Of a stretch of DNA of 60,038 nucleotides, positions 38,701 through 47,289 are shown piece by piece. The translations under genes were made by a program, and so were the position numbers. The DNA is from Chitinophagaceae bacterium. Lineage in GTDB: Bacteria > Bacteroidota > Bacteroidia > Chitinophagales > Chitinophagaceae. The stretch covers positions 1 through 60,038 of the forward strand of contig JAIXOJ010000123.1 of the NCBI GenBank assembly GCA_027486835.1. The letters run 5' to 3'. Numbering within the stretch: the first letter of the stretch is position 1; each line of letters starts with the position of its first letter. Under the pieces are notes generated by a model that saw only the letters and a program-made list of their open reading frames with translations, did not search any database and was not told the origin of the DNA.

Positions 38701-39078
38701 ATCGCCAATAGCATCACCCCCATAGAGGCTTGGAATAAAAATTACCATTACCAATCTATTACAATAAACAAAGAAACTTTACGTTTAGCCAACGATAACA
38801 CCCAAGCTATAGATGAATGGCATGTAGGCAACACCGCCACAACCTCAAATGGATTAGTGGATGTTTATTTCAACGCTAAAGAATCAAAGAAAATAAGTTT
38901 ACTCGTATTTGATTATTTAGGAAAAATGGTAAGGAGCGAAGTATTGCAAGTACAAAAAGGCAGTAGCAAGTATCGGTTCTCCACAAAAGGTTTTAGTGGC
39001 AAAAAAATGTCCGGGATATATTTCATAAAAGCAGTCGGATTTGAAAACGGTTCGGTAAAAACAATCTATCTACCATAA
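35716..39078 (+). CDS. T9SS-exported SGNH/GDSL esterase-like protein with LamG, TIG, dockerin- and cohesin-like domains
   Basis: 1120 residues with signal peptide (ending ANGQS). A LamG/concanavalin-like domain begins at about 28 (AAWYPLTENVLDSSGFGHNG) and its last strands appear only at about 590-615 (PGNVDDIRLYNKTLDS). An SGNH hydrolase domain is inserted between: nucleophile motif VGDSFTDG (Ser about 383), VVMAGGFND, and DGTHP (Asp about 550, His about 553). Then come a TIG domain (about 631-712), a carboxypeptidase-regulatory-like domain, a dockerin-like pair (about 766-826, DVNNDGFITTIDLLLIKR), a cohesin-like beta domain (about 892-1018), and a type A sorting domain. It probably deacylates a polysaccharide outside the cell. 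The cohesin call is by fold pattern and is the least certain. Confidence 0.88.
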   Translation: MIRINWLCVFFFIAIHLFIEHANGQSIPTNGIAAWYPLTENVLDSSGFGHNGTFFNGLYGKNRFAKNKDGIQLNGQNQYLHVANPFATHTLSKLSISGWIKLDSLPSNGSIATIYSKTGHATNMQLGVSSSGGLVFKWHIGLPNYFITCQTDSQQIVQNKWYNIVFTMDNYTSTFYINAKKKNTKIITELGSNSGFDTAKTPGFVNLSTLRKGQFSQGDSCPISIKPIIDSINSTQTIPSPVIVTKDSPIITILRGKVKLAGTVFPDYLFNVPSYVTGTYGAFSQIAIQIGHYGNQFSFMTKTNGAKFRLLIDGLLVTPKTISLSSSGLIVYQVITFAMAKKRIITIEGCGNIFIGSLLSNQGGYFFKVDNFTPTKAVIVGDSFTDGANADAQYIGYANLLSQQLGWDGWCSGSGGTGYATSGPIAGRFRFMDRVLQDVINNKPNVVVMAGGFNDVDFITNMGVSAYQKIVDSTIDSICHQLPTAKLISIGSFWNNNDTLALKDSVSECIERATVRNKGIFINPKGWITGTGYVDHTKGNGNADSLISADGTHPTNLGHEFLAKKLLQAYLDAINPSDTAVGKYAVGATIFGNTPSDFFPGNVDDIRLYNKTLDSTNVVSLFTENGYGIPSINEFTPSTATTGTIVTIKGKYFSEVKAVYFGGVAATNFTVVNDSVINAIVATGSSGNVQVTNWLATATLSGFVFDSAAPVSVSGTVKNPKKAIIPNVSLLINGKTIDTTDNAGLYAHSLFPSETAVIKAYKNNDLAKANGVSAIDLLLIQGHILGKNNLNSPYKLIAADVNNDGFITTIDLLLIKRLILGIDSTFKGNRLWAFVDSSYTFPNPTNPFPYKDSIVVSKPKSNLANQSFIGIKLGDVNDSWDKTQLSILTIYPPIELLYSPKPKVIGEEWHVPVKAINFKNMLAIQFTLTYNQAAFNLLKVESRYLNPDYNISSKMGAVSILWTDELLNSRSLPDSTVLFDLVFNKTSSIDTIDIAIANSITPIEAWNKNYHYQSITINKETLRLANDNTQAIDEWHVGNTATTSNGLVDVYFNAKESKKISLLVFDYLGKMVRSEVLQVQKGSSKYRFSTKGFSGKKMSGIYFIKAVGFENGSVKTIYLP

Positions 39079-39105
39079 GTTCCAATTTGTAATTCTAAAA
39101 AGTAA

Positions 39106-39149
39106 AAAAGGCTTGGAGTTAAGAAAATATTTTCTACTCCAAGCCTTTT
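39106..39149 (+). terminator. Rho-independent terminator of the esterase gene
   Basis: A perfect 14-bp stem (AAAAGGCTTGGAGT at 39106-39119, ACTCCAAGCCTTTT at 39136-39149) with a 16-nt loop lies 28 bp after the stop codon and ends in T-rich sequence. Confidence 0.88.
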
Positions 39150-39249
39150 CTGTGAAATGGGATTATTGCAGACTGTCCGATTTTAGCTGGTAATTATCCA
39201 ACCAAATTGTCAAAAACCACAAGCCAATTAGCGGTACAAATACTTCTGC

Positions 39250-39765
39250 CCCCACAAACTTTGTTGAAGCCATTTCTCAGAAAATATTGAAGCCGCAAAC
39301 TTTGCTGGTGTCATTTAAAATGAAAAATGCAGACAGCAAAGTTTGCTGATGCCATTTTACCATAAATATGGGGGTCGCAAAATTTGCTGATAGTAAAAGT
39401 TAAACAAAACTTCCTCCGCAAACTTTGCTGACGCCAAAAAAACTTTCTTGTGGAAGCCGCAAACTTTGCTGATGGAAAAAATTAAACAAAAACTATCCAA
39501 AAACTTTGTTGGAGGCGATTTTGTTTAACAAAAGCAGCCAGCAAACTTTGCTGGCGCCAAAAAAACTTTCTTGTGGAAGCCGCAAACTTTGCTGATGAAA
39601 AAAGTTAAACAAAATCTGCCCAAAAACTATGTTGGAAGCATTTTTTGTTTAAAAAAGCAGCCAGCAAACTTTGCTGGTGCTAAAAAAACTTTCTTGTGGA
39701 AGCCGCAAACTTTGCTGATGGAAAAAGTTAAACAACTTTTCGCCTACAAGCTTTGTGCAAGGCAT
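39250..39765. repeat. 41-bp palindrome array with 123-bp higher-order period
   Basis: The palindrome CAGCAAACTTTGCTG (or close variants) recurs about 13 times at 40-42-bp steps (AAACTTTG at 39256, 39297, 39338, 39379, 39420, 39461, 39501, 39543, 39584, 39624, 39666, 39707). In the right half three unit types cycle, so the ACTTTCTTGTGGAAGCC segment recurs exactly every 123 bp (39442, 39565, 39688). A frame of about 87 codons from a TTG at 39571 spans the array, but it has no start context and I consider it noncoding. The array lies between convergent genes. Confidence 0.9.
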
Positions 39766-40075
39766 TTAATTCAAAACAGGATAAAAAGCTTAGCACAGAA
39801 TACTCAGCAGTTAAACTCTCCGAAAGTGTAAAACATTCGGGTAGTTGTTGCACAATCACATCCCATTTGAGTATCATTAAAATGAATAAGCAGCAAATTT
39901 GTCTAAAGAAAAAATTAGTAATTGATTGGATAGGCACAGTTTGTGTTAGCCTTTATGTTAGAACAATTGAGCTTACAGACTACTTTGCTTTAAAAGGGAT
40001 TATACAAACAAGAATGGCTGCCCATGTTGGGCAGCCATTCTTGATAAATGAAGATTTTAAGGATCTTAACTAAAC
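39766..40075. other. Intergenic tail after the palindrome array
   Basis: About 310 bp with no gene recognised. The only clear structure is the hairpin at 40009-40043 (listed separately). A short plus-strand frame crosses that hairpin and has no supporting context. Confidence 0.5.
40009..40043 (-). terminator. Terminator of the NHL-repeat protein gene
   Basis: A perfect 15-bp stem (CAAGAATGGCTGCCC at 40009-40023, GGGCAGCCATTCTTG at 40029-40043) with a 5-nt loop lies 32 bp beyond the minus-strand stop codon at 40076. TTGTTTGT follows on the minus strand. It could act in both directions. Confidence 0.8.
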
Positions 40076-43000
40076 CTATTTAGCGTTGAACCATTTAAGT
40101 TCTTTTCTATTACCACCTTCATTTAGCGTGATGATATAGATTCCTTTGGATAACCTTAAGTTCGATAAATCAATCCTAGTGTCTTTTTTCACTTCGTATT
40201 TAGAAACCACATTACCCAATAATCCAGTAACCGTGATACTAATGGCATTTTTAACACCACTCAATTGCAAATAAGCAGTTCCATAAGATGGATTAGGGTA
40301 TAGTTTCACCATTAAAGAGCCATGCTCAAAACTGTTGTTTGCAAAGTGCTTGGTAGCAGTACTTGCATAATAAACGAATGGATCCGATATAGGAGAAGTA
40401 CAACCACCAGACGTAACCTGTACAGTGTAATAACCAATTTCATCGGGAGCATAAGCAGAAGCAGTAGCCCCATTGATAGAAAACCCACTAGAAAACCATT
40501 GATTACCTGACAATGAGGAAGAGAATAAAGTATCGTTTGATAACGTAATGGTTGGTTTCGCAAGCTGTGTAGCAGTTACTACTACTGAATCAGCAGAAAT
40601 TGCCGTACAGCCGTTGATTGTAGTAACGCGCAATTTATAAGTACCAGAAACCCTAGCCGCATACCGGCTTGTTGTTGCGTTCTTGATGTTGCTATTATTC
40701 CTTAACCACTGTAGCGTACCTGTAGCTGAATTATTTAAAATAACACTATCGTTGAAGCAAAAACTAGTACTTCCAGTTGTAGATATAGAAGGTATGGTAG
40801 GCAATGGATTTTCTGTTACTGTTATTACTGCCGTATCTGAACAACCCACACTGTTAATTACATACAAGGAATGGCTGCCGCCTGCAACAGCAGTTGGTGT
40901 GGGGGAAGACCAAGTAACGGTAGTGAAACCTGCGGTATCATAAAGTGTACTGATGCTTCTTGTAGAACCCGCACACACATAAACGGTTGTATCATTTCCA
41001 AGATTTGGTTTGGTGTTAACCGTCATGTTGACGGTGTTGCTCAACGCAGTAGAAGCTGTTACACAGGCTACATCACTCGTTAGTTCACAAGTGATGGAAT
41101 CTCCATTTGCCAGTGCCCCGTTCACATAGGTTGTAGCATTTGTACCAACGTTGATACCATTTAATTTCCATTGATAAGCAGGAGAAACTCCCCCATTGGT
41201 TGGCGTTGCGGTAAAGGTTACAGGGTTGGTTTGACAAATAGTAGAAGCACTTCCTACTATGGTAACTGATGGCGTAACTGGAGTAGTTACGTTGATATTT
41301 ACCACGTTATAGATACTATCACATCCCCTCACGCTTCTTACAGTATCCCTCAACACGGTAGAAGTATTATAGGTTTGAGCATTGTAACTAACAGATCCAC
41401 ATCCAGACAAATTAGTAGTATTAGTTGTGGGCAGTAGTTTACTAATCACAATACTATTGCTTGTAGCAGAAGTTGGGGCTAAACATGCGTTAGTGTTGGT
41501 CATTACGCAAACAATCGTATCTCTATTATTAAGAGTAGCACTCAAAGTGATTGATGAGGATGTATCAGAAGATATCGTTACGCTATTCTTTTTCCACAAA
41601 TAATTAGGCTCAATACCACCGTTGGTTGGAGTTGCTGTAAAAGTGACACCTCCATCATAACATATTAAAGTATCAGTTACAGTAATGGAAACAGCAGGAA
41701 CTACATAAGGATTTACATTAACTGCGTTGGATGTATTAATACAACCATTTCTGTCTGTTACTCTTACAGTGAATGAGCCTGTTGTATTTGGCGCATAGGT
41801 AGTTTTAGGTGTGTATGCATTCCATTTCTGAACTCTGTTGTTTGATTGGTCAGTAACAAACAAGTTGCCAGCATTATCTGCAAAAACGCCGTATGGATTG
41901 CTTAATTGGTTTGCAGCATTACCCGAACCATTGCCACCTGCCACAACAATACCATTAGTACTGCTCGTGGAACCGGATGGGAACAATAGCACTCGGTTGT
42001 TTTCGTAATCAGCAACATACAGGTTTCCAAAGTAGTCGATATGGATACTTCTAGGGTTGTTCATTTGGTTTAAAGCAGATCCAACTCCATTGCCACCAGC
42101 TATCGTGGTTCCATTAGTAGCACTTGTAGAGTTAGCAGGAAACCTTTGAATTCTATGGTTGCCGTAATCCGTTACATAAAGGATGTTACTGCTATCCACA
42201 TACACACCATAAGGTAGCGACAACTGGTTAGAACCTGCACCACCTCCATTGCCCCCAGCTACTGTAGTTCCATTCGTAGCACTAGTTGAGTTGGCTGGGA
42301 ACTTCTGTACCCTATAATTATTTCTATCGCCTACATATATATTACCACTAGCATCGACAAAAACGCCCATAGGGCTGTTTAATTGGTTGGCGGCAGAACC
42401 TGCACCATTGCCACCAGCAACGGTAACCCCACTCGTTGCACTAGTGGATCCCGCAGGGAATTTCTGGATTCTATTGTTAAAGCGGTCGGCTACATAAATA
42501 TTTCCTGCTGAATCTACAAAAACGCTCGAAGGGCCATTTAATCTGGTGGCTGTGTTGCCTACCCCATTTCCGCCAGCAACGGTAACACCACTGGTGCTAC
42601 TTGATGAACCAGCAGCAAATCTTTGAATTCGGTGATTATTATAATCAGCCACAAAAGTATTTCCATTGGCATCTACAAACACCCCTGTAGGAACATTCAA
42701 TTGTGTAGCCGAAGCCCCACTTCCATTTCCTCCAGAAGCTATTGTTCCAGTTGTTCCAGAAACAAAGGGAGAAATACTATCTAAAACAGCAGATTTTAAC
42801 CAGCTAATGTTGGAAGCAGCAGTTGCCCCTGATACAGAAAGCGCAGCAGTGCCAATACAGTTGTTTGCACCAGAATTACTCAAAGTAATGGATGGTAAAG
42901 GATTTACTGTTGCCGTTACACCATTGCTGGTAGCTGAAGCATTGGTTAAGCAAATAAGATTACTAGTCATTATAGCGGTAACTGTGTCCGTTGCAGATAA

Positions 43001-45007
43001 TGATGAAGTTGTATAAGTAGCGGAAGTTTCACCAGTTTGCGTAGCGTTGTTTTTCCTCCAAACATAAGAAGGCGTTCCACCATTGGTAGGTGTTGCGGTG
43101 AAAGTAATGGCATCACCTGAACAAATGGTTGACAAATTAGCTGCAATATTTACCGAAGGCGTTAAATTCGGGTCAACGGAAATCGCATTAGTTGTAGCAG
43201 CACAACCATTTAAATCTGTTACCTGAGCAGTAAAAGAACCATTTGAACTTGGTGAATATGTAGTGCCAGGTGCACCAGTTGCCCAAAGATGAACACGATT
43301 ATTCCCCTGATCTGCAACGTAGATATTTCCACTTCCATCTACCCATGCGGCGAAAGGACTATTCAATTGATTGGAAGCACTACCTGAACCATTACCTCCG
43401 GCCACTGTTACGCCACTGGTACTGCTTGTAGAGCTAGAAGGAAATTTTTGAACCCGATTGTTACTATAATCAGCTACATAAAAATTTCCTGATAAATCAA
43501 TAAAGAGACTTCTTGGGCTATTCAACTGATTGGCTGCTGAACCAAACCCATTACCGCCTGCCACTGTGGTAGCATTAGTACTACTGGTTGATCCTGAAGG
43601 AAATTTTTGAATCCGATGATTTCCATTATCGACTACCAATAAATTTCCACTTGCATCTAAATAAACGCCATAAGGTGCATTAAGCTGGTTAGCAGCAGAA
43701 CCGACCCCATTTCCACCTGCTATTGTGGTGCCATTGGTACTACTTGTTGAGTTAGCAGGGAATCTCTGTATCCTATTGTTGTTCCTATCTGCAACATAAA
43801 TATTACCCTGACCATCCACATAAATTCCAGTTGGGCTACTTAACTGATTGGCTGCTGAACCAGAGCCGTTACCACCAGCCACTGTAGTTCCATTGGTGCT
43901 ACTAGTGGAATTTGCTGGAAATTTTTGGATACGGTGATTAAATCTATCTGCTACAAAAATATTTCCACTTGCATCTACAAATACACCTATAGGGCTATTG
44001 AACTTGTTTGCACTTGCCCCTACACCATTACCCCCTGCCACTGTGGTTCCAGTACTGCTGCTTGTGGATCCTGGTGCAAATTTTTGAATTCTATTATTGC
44101 CATAATCAGCCAAATAGATATTGCCATTTGCATCTCCAAAAATATCTGTCAAAGTATTAAATTGGTTAGCACCAGACCCAGAGCCGTTATCCCCTGCAAA
44201 TGTAGAACCGCTAGATACCGGAGTGGAAGTAGCCGTTGAAGCTAAAGTGGCACCATTGTACCACCTGATAAATGAAGCAGTGCCAGCACCACTTACGGAA
44301 AGCGAAGCAGTATTTACACAGTTATTAATTGCCGTATTAGAAAGCGACACAATTGGTAACGAATTTATCACTACCACAATTGCAGCACTAGTAGCAGTGG
44401 TAGTGGTTGCACAACTCGCATTACTAGTTAATACACAGCGTATGGTATCACTATTGCTTAAATTATTCGCATCGAATGCTGTGTCCGTTTGTCCACTTAC
44501 AGCTACCCTGTTTTTAGTCCATTGGTATGTTGGCGAAGCTCCCCCATTGGAAATGCTAGAGGAAAAGTGAACATTTGATCCAGCACATGATGTGGCGGAA
44601 GATGTGGATATAGAAATGGTTGGCGTAACAGCCGTACAGAAAGTAAATCCAGCACGAGTGCCTGTGCCGCCAGCTGTTACCACACTTATGCTACCACTTG
44701 TACCTGCTGCCACAACTGCTGTAATGGTATTGTCATTCACAACAGAAAAAGAAGCTGCGTTTGTTCCACCAAACCTTACTGATGTTGCACCAGTAAAGGA
44801 ACTGCCACTAATAGTTACAGTCATAGTTGCGCCAGCACTTGCGGGCGAAAAAGAACTAATGGAAGGTGCTGCCGTAATTCGGTAGTTTTTCCCACCATTT
44901 TTGGTAATTCCAGCCTTTGATTGCTGGGGATACAACAAAAACAACAAACCGAAAACAATTAAAAGCAACAACATTGCTTTTGAAACCTGTGTAATAAACG
45001 TTTTCAT
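40076..45007 (-). CDS. T9SS-exported NHL-propeller/Ig-like repeat protein (1643 aa)
   Basis: Signal peptide (residues 1-32, ending SKAG). A TIG domain at about 48-123 (SISSFSPASAGATMTV) is followed by Ig/PKD-like segments (NGGASPTYQWTKN type). There are two separate blocks of NHL repeats, about 260-580 and 750-1068. The unit is about 50 residues with the pattern GVFVDASGNIYVADRxNxRIQKFP plus GTTVAGGNGxGSAANQLNSP. More Ig-like segments follow (VTFTATPTNGG repeated), and a YPNP type A sorting domain starts near 1566. Each NHL block should form a six- or seven-bladed propeller, usually a binding platform. The role is unknown; adhesion or matrix binding is plausible. The repeats are conserved at DNA level as well. 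Confidence 0.9.
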   Translation of the reverse strand: MKTFITQVSKAMLLLLIVFGLLFLLYPQQSKAGITKNGGKNYRITAAPSISSFSPASAGATMTVTISGSSFTGATSVRFGGTNAASFSVVNDNTITAVVAAGTSGSISVVTAGGTGTRAGFTFCTAVTPTISISTSSATSCAGSNVHFSSSISNGGASPTYQWTKNRVAVSGQTDTAFDANNLSNSDTIRCVLTSNASCATTTTATSAAIVVVINSLPIVSLSNTAINNCVNTASLSVSGAGTASFIRWYNGATLASTATSTPVSSGSTFAGDNGSGSGANQFNTLTDIFGDANGNIYLADYGNNRIQKFAPGSTSSSTGTTVAGGNGVGASANKFNSPIGVFVDASGNIFVADRFNHRIQKFPANSTSSTNGTTVAGGNGSGSAANQLSSPTGIYVDGQGNIYVADRNNNRIQRFPANSTSSTNGTTIAGGNGVGSAANQLNAPYGVYLDASGNLLVVDNGNHRIQKFPSGSTSSTNATTVAGGNGFGSAANQLNSPRSLFIDLSGNFYVADYSNNRVQKFPSSSTSSTSGVTVAGGNGSGSASNQLNSPFAAWVDGSGNIYVADQGNNRVHLWATGAPGTTYSPSSNGSFTAQVTDLNGCAATTNAISVDPNLTPSVNIAANLSTICSGDAITFTATPTNGGTPSYVWRKNNATQTGETSATYTTSSLSATDTVTAIMTSNLICLTNASATSNGVTATVNPLPSITLSNSGANNCIGTAALSVSGATAASNISWLKSAVLDSISPFVSGTTGTIASGGNGSGASATQLNVPTGVFVDANGNTFVADYNNHRIQRFAAGSSSSTSGVTVAGGNGVGNTATRLNGPSSVFVDSAGNIYVADRFNNRIQKFPAGSTSATSGVTVAGGNGAGSAANQLNSPMGVFVDASGNIYVGDRNNYRVQKFPANSTSATNGTTVAGGNGGGAGSNQLSLPYGVYVDSSNILYVTDYGNHRIQRFPANSTSATNGTTIAGGNGVGSALNQMNNPRSIHIDYFGNLYVADYENNRVLLFPSGSTSSTNGIVVAGGNGSGNAANQLSNPYGVFADNAGNLFVTDQSNNRVQKWNAYTPKTTYAPNTTGSFTVRVTDRNGCINTSNAVNVNPYVVPAVSITVTDTLICYDGGVTFTATPTNGGIEPNYLWKKNSVTISSDTSSSITLSATLNNRDTIVCVMTNTNACLAPTSATSNSIVISKLLPTTNTTNLSGCGSVSYNAQTYNTSTVLRDTVRSVRGCDSIYNVVNINVTTPVTPSVTIVGSASTICQTNPVTFTATPTNGGVSPAYQWKLNGINVGTNATTYVNGALANGDSITCELTSDVACVTASTALSNTVNMTVNTKPNLGNDTTVYVCAGSTRSISTLYDTAGFTTVTWSSPTPTAVAGGSHSLYVINSVGCSDTAVITVTENPLPTIPSISTTGSTSFCFNDSVILNNSATGTLQWLRNNSNIKNATTSRYAARVSGTYKLRVTTINGCTAISADSVVVTATQLAKPTITLSNDTLFSSSLSGNQWFSSGFSINGATASAYAPDEIGYYTVQVTSGGCTSPISDPFVYYASTATKHFANNSFEHGSLMVKLYPNPSYGTAYLQLSGVKNAISITVTGLLGNVVSKYEVKKDTRIDLSNLRLSKGIYIITLNEGGNRKELKWFNAK

Positions 45008-45888
45008 TTTTTTAATTTAATGTTTGAAATATTAATTATTGATTAAGCGACATGGTAAGAATAATAAAAGCAAATAGCTCGCTTTCCAGTGTAACAACCT
45101 GTTGTTAATTACCTAACAGGTAACACTCATAAAATTTATGGCACAAATAACATCCCTCTGTAAACGCCTATTGAAGGTTTTGCCCGAATGAAATACCCTA
45201 ATAATTTTTGATTAAATGTAATTTCCCCATGGAACAATCGTGTAAAAAAAATGAAGATGGAATGCAACCAATTGTGATGATAAATGAGATTAGACATAAA
45301 AATTACGCCTTGCGCAGTTAGTTGAGATTGAAGAATTGGTGCTTGAGAATGTTTATCGTGTAGAGATACAAAAACAAGCAGTTAAAAAGTTAGTTTTAAT
45401 TAATTTGTTGGCAGTCAATGAGTCTAATAGATCATCGCAATCCTACAATTTGTGAATAATAAATCACAATGGTCAAATTTATCCCCAAAACCATGCCTAA
45501 ATATGTGCATAAAGTGAAAACCTAGAAAAAAAGTGAAAAAAAGGGGGCTTTTTCACTAAATAACTACAAACTATTGATTAAAAGACCGACTCTTTTAGCC
45601 ATAATTATGATCTCAAAAGTTGTCACCAGATATATTTTCAGTTAATAGTTGGACTAAAGCACCCATTTCTTCCCTTCGATCTATAGCAAACAAAACTTTA
45701 GAGCGTACCCTTTATTGTTTAATATACGAAATGATGTTTTTATAATTTTGGTAAGGCATACCCAAAGGAATTACGAATAAAGTATTACCTATTGTGGGCA
45801 GATAATCACTTATAAAATTCCCATAACCCTATATTTGCCGCCATTATTTTTTTTGAATTATCAAAAACATTTTGAGGGAATTGCTATT
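45008..45888. other. AT-rich intergenic region, possible gene remnant
   Basis: About 880 bp without a convincing gene. Around 45304-45456 a plus-strand stretch of about 48 codons has a coding-like amphipathic pattern (LAQLVEIEELVLENVYRVEI) but no start codon, with stops just upstream. It may be a remnant of a decayed gene. The region must hold the promoters for the NHL protein (minus) and aspartate kinase (plus). No stable hairpin was seen. Confidence 0.45.
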
Positions 45889-47211
45889 ATGAAAATCATG
45901 AAATTTGGCGGTACTAGCGTTGGCAAGCCAGAAAGGATGCACCAAGTATCGCAACTTATTACCAAAGGCGACGAACCCAAAATTGTAGTGCTTAGTGCAT
46001 TAAGTGGCACTACCAATGCATTGGTAGGTATCAGTAACTTACTAGCACAAAGCGATCGGGGGGGGGCTAAACAAAGCATAGATCAATTAGAATTGCACTA
46101 TAGAGGCTTTGTAGATCAATTGGCACAAACAGATACAGGCAAAGCGAAGGCTAACGCCATTGTATCAGAACATTTTGAGTTTCTAAACATCATCCTGCGC
46201 ATTTCTTTTAGCGAGGCACTCAATAAAGACATTTTAGCTCAGGGAGAATTGTTGAGTACCAAATTATTTTGTGTGTTTCTAGAAGAACAGGGCATTGACC
46301 ATGTGCTATTACCAGCCTTGGATTTTATGACCATTGACATAAACGAAGAACCTCAATTAGGCAGCATCAAGATTAAGCTAAGCCAAATACTGAAACAATT
46401 CAACGACAAAAAACTATTTGTAACCCAGGGTTATATCTGTAGAAATGCCAGAGGTGAAGTAGATAATTTAAAAAGAGGCGGTAGCGATTATACTGCTTCC
46501 TTGATAGCAGCGGCCATAAAGGCTACTGTTTGTGAAATTTGGACGGACATTGATGGGATGCATAACAATGACCCAAGAATTGTAAAGAAAACAGTACCCA
46601 TTAAGCAAATATCATTTGATGAGGCGGCTGAATTGGCCTATTTTGGTGCTAAGATTTTACATCCTACTTGTATTTGGCCTGCGCAACAAACGAACGTACC
46701 AGTGAAATTGCTCAATACCATGCAACCAGAAGCAGAAGGTACTGTAATTACCGAAGATGCTGGCAGCGTGGGGGTGAAAGCAGTGGCGGCAAAAGATGGC
46801 ATCACCGCTATTAAAATTAAAAGTAGTAGAATGCTTTTAGCCTATGGTTTCTTGCGGAAAGTGTTTGAGGTTTTTGAAAAATACCGTACCAGTATTGACA
46901 TGATTACTACGTCGGAAGTGGCGGTTTCAGTAACCATTGACAATGACACCCATCTTGCTGAAATTGTAAAAGAATTGCAACCCTTTGGCGCAGTAGATGT
47001 GGACGACAACCAATCGATTATTTCTATTGTGGGCAATGAAATAGCCCAAACTGACCAGGTATTGCAGCGACTGTTTGAATCTATTGCCGAAATTCCTGTG
47101 AGAATGGTGAGCTATGGTGGCAGCCCGCATAATATTTCTTTGCTAGTGCATAGTGATCATAAAGTGAAAACCTTACAGTTATTGAATGTGGGGCTTTTTG
47201 GTTTGGAATAA
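45889..47211 (+). CDS. lysC: Aspartate kinase (monofunctional)
   Basis: 440 residues from the ATG at 45889, preceded by a purine-rich GAGGGA ribosome site about 10 bases upstream; the open frame further upstream is not conserved-looking. Kinase motifs: MKFGGTSVG (phosphate binding), NLKRGGSDYTASLIAAAI and EIWTDIDGMHNNDPRIV, then FDEAAELAYFGAKILHP. Two C-terminal ACT domains begin near 305 (ITAIKIKSSRML; IDMITTSEVAVSVTIDN) and 385 (SIISIVGNEIA; GGSPHNISLLV). It phosphorylates aspartate, the first step to lysine, threonine and methionine, and ACT domains usually give feedback inhibition. A homoserine dehydrogenase domain is absent. A run of seven G at 46061-46067 (cggggggg) lies in the frame. 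Confidence 0.95.
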   Translation: MKIMKFGGTSVGKPERMHQVSQLITKGDEPKIVVLSALSGTTNALVGISNLLAQSDRGGAKQSIDQLELHYRGFVDQLAQTDTGKAKANAIVSEHFEFLNIILRISFSEALNKDILAQGELLSTKLFCVFLEEQGIDHVLLPALDFMTIDINEEPQLGSIKIKLSQILKQFNDKKLFVTQGYICRNARGEVDNLKRGGSDYTASLIAAAIKATVCEIWTDIDGMHNNDPRIVKKTVPIKQISFDEAAELAYFGAKILHPTCIWPAQQTNVPVKLLNTMQPEAEGTVITEDAGSVGVKAVAAKDGITAIKIKSSRMLLAYGFLRKVFEVFEKYRTSIDMITTSEVAVSVTIDNDTHLAEIVKELQPFGAVDVDDNQSIISIVGNEIAQTDQVLQRLFESIAEIPVRMVSYGGSPHNISLLVHSDHKVKTLQLLNVGLFGLE

Positions 47212-47235
47212 ATTCCGCTTTTAGAAGGATTAAAT

Positions 47236-47275
47236 AAAAAAGGGAAGCTACCAATAATGTTAGCTTCCCTTTTTT
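47236..47275. terminator. Bidirectional terminator between lysC and the GT2 gene
   Basis: A perfect 15-bp stem (AAAAAAGGGAAGCTA at 47236-47250, TAGCTTCCCTTTTTT at 47261-47275) with a 10-nt loop. It has A/T runs on both sides and sits between convergent stop codons at 47211 and 47290. Confidence 0.92.
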
Positions 47276-47289
47276 ATTTGTATCAAACC

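Noticed and set aside
39571-39831. Protein of about 87 residues with 41-residue repeats
   Set aside because: TTG start without ribosome site; sequence is the palindrome array read in frame.
42666-44885. Plus-strand frames opposite the NHL protein, and similar frames opposite the beta-helix giant
   Set aside because: Shadows of repetitive coding sequence on the other strand with no independent support.
45304-45456. Short plus-strand gene before lysC
   Set aside because: No start codon and stops immediately upstream; kept only as a possible remnant in the intergenic entry.
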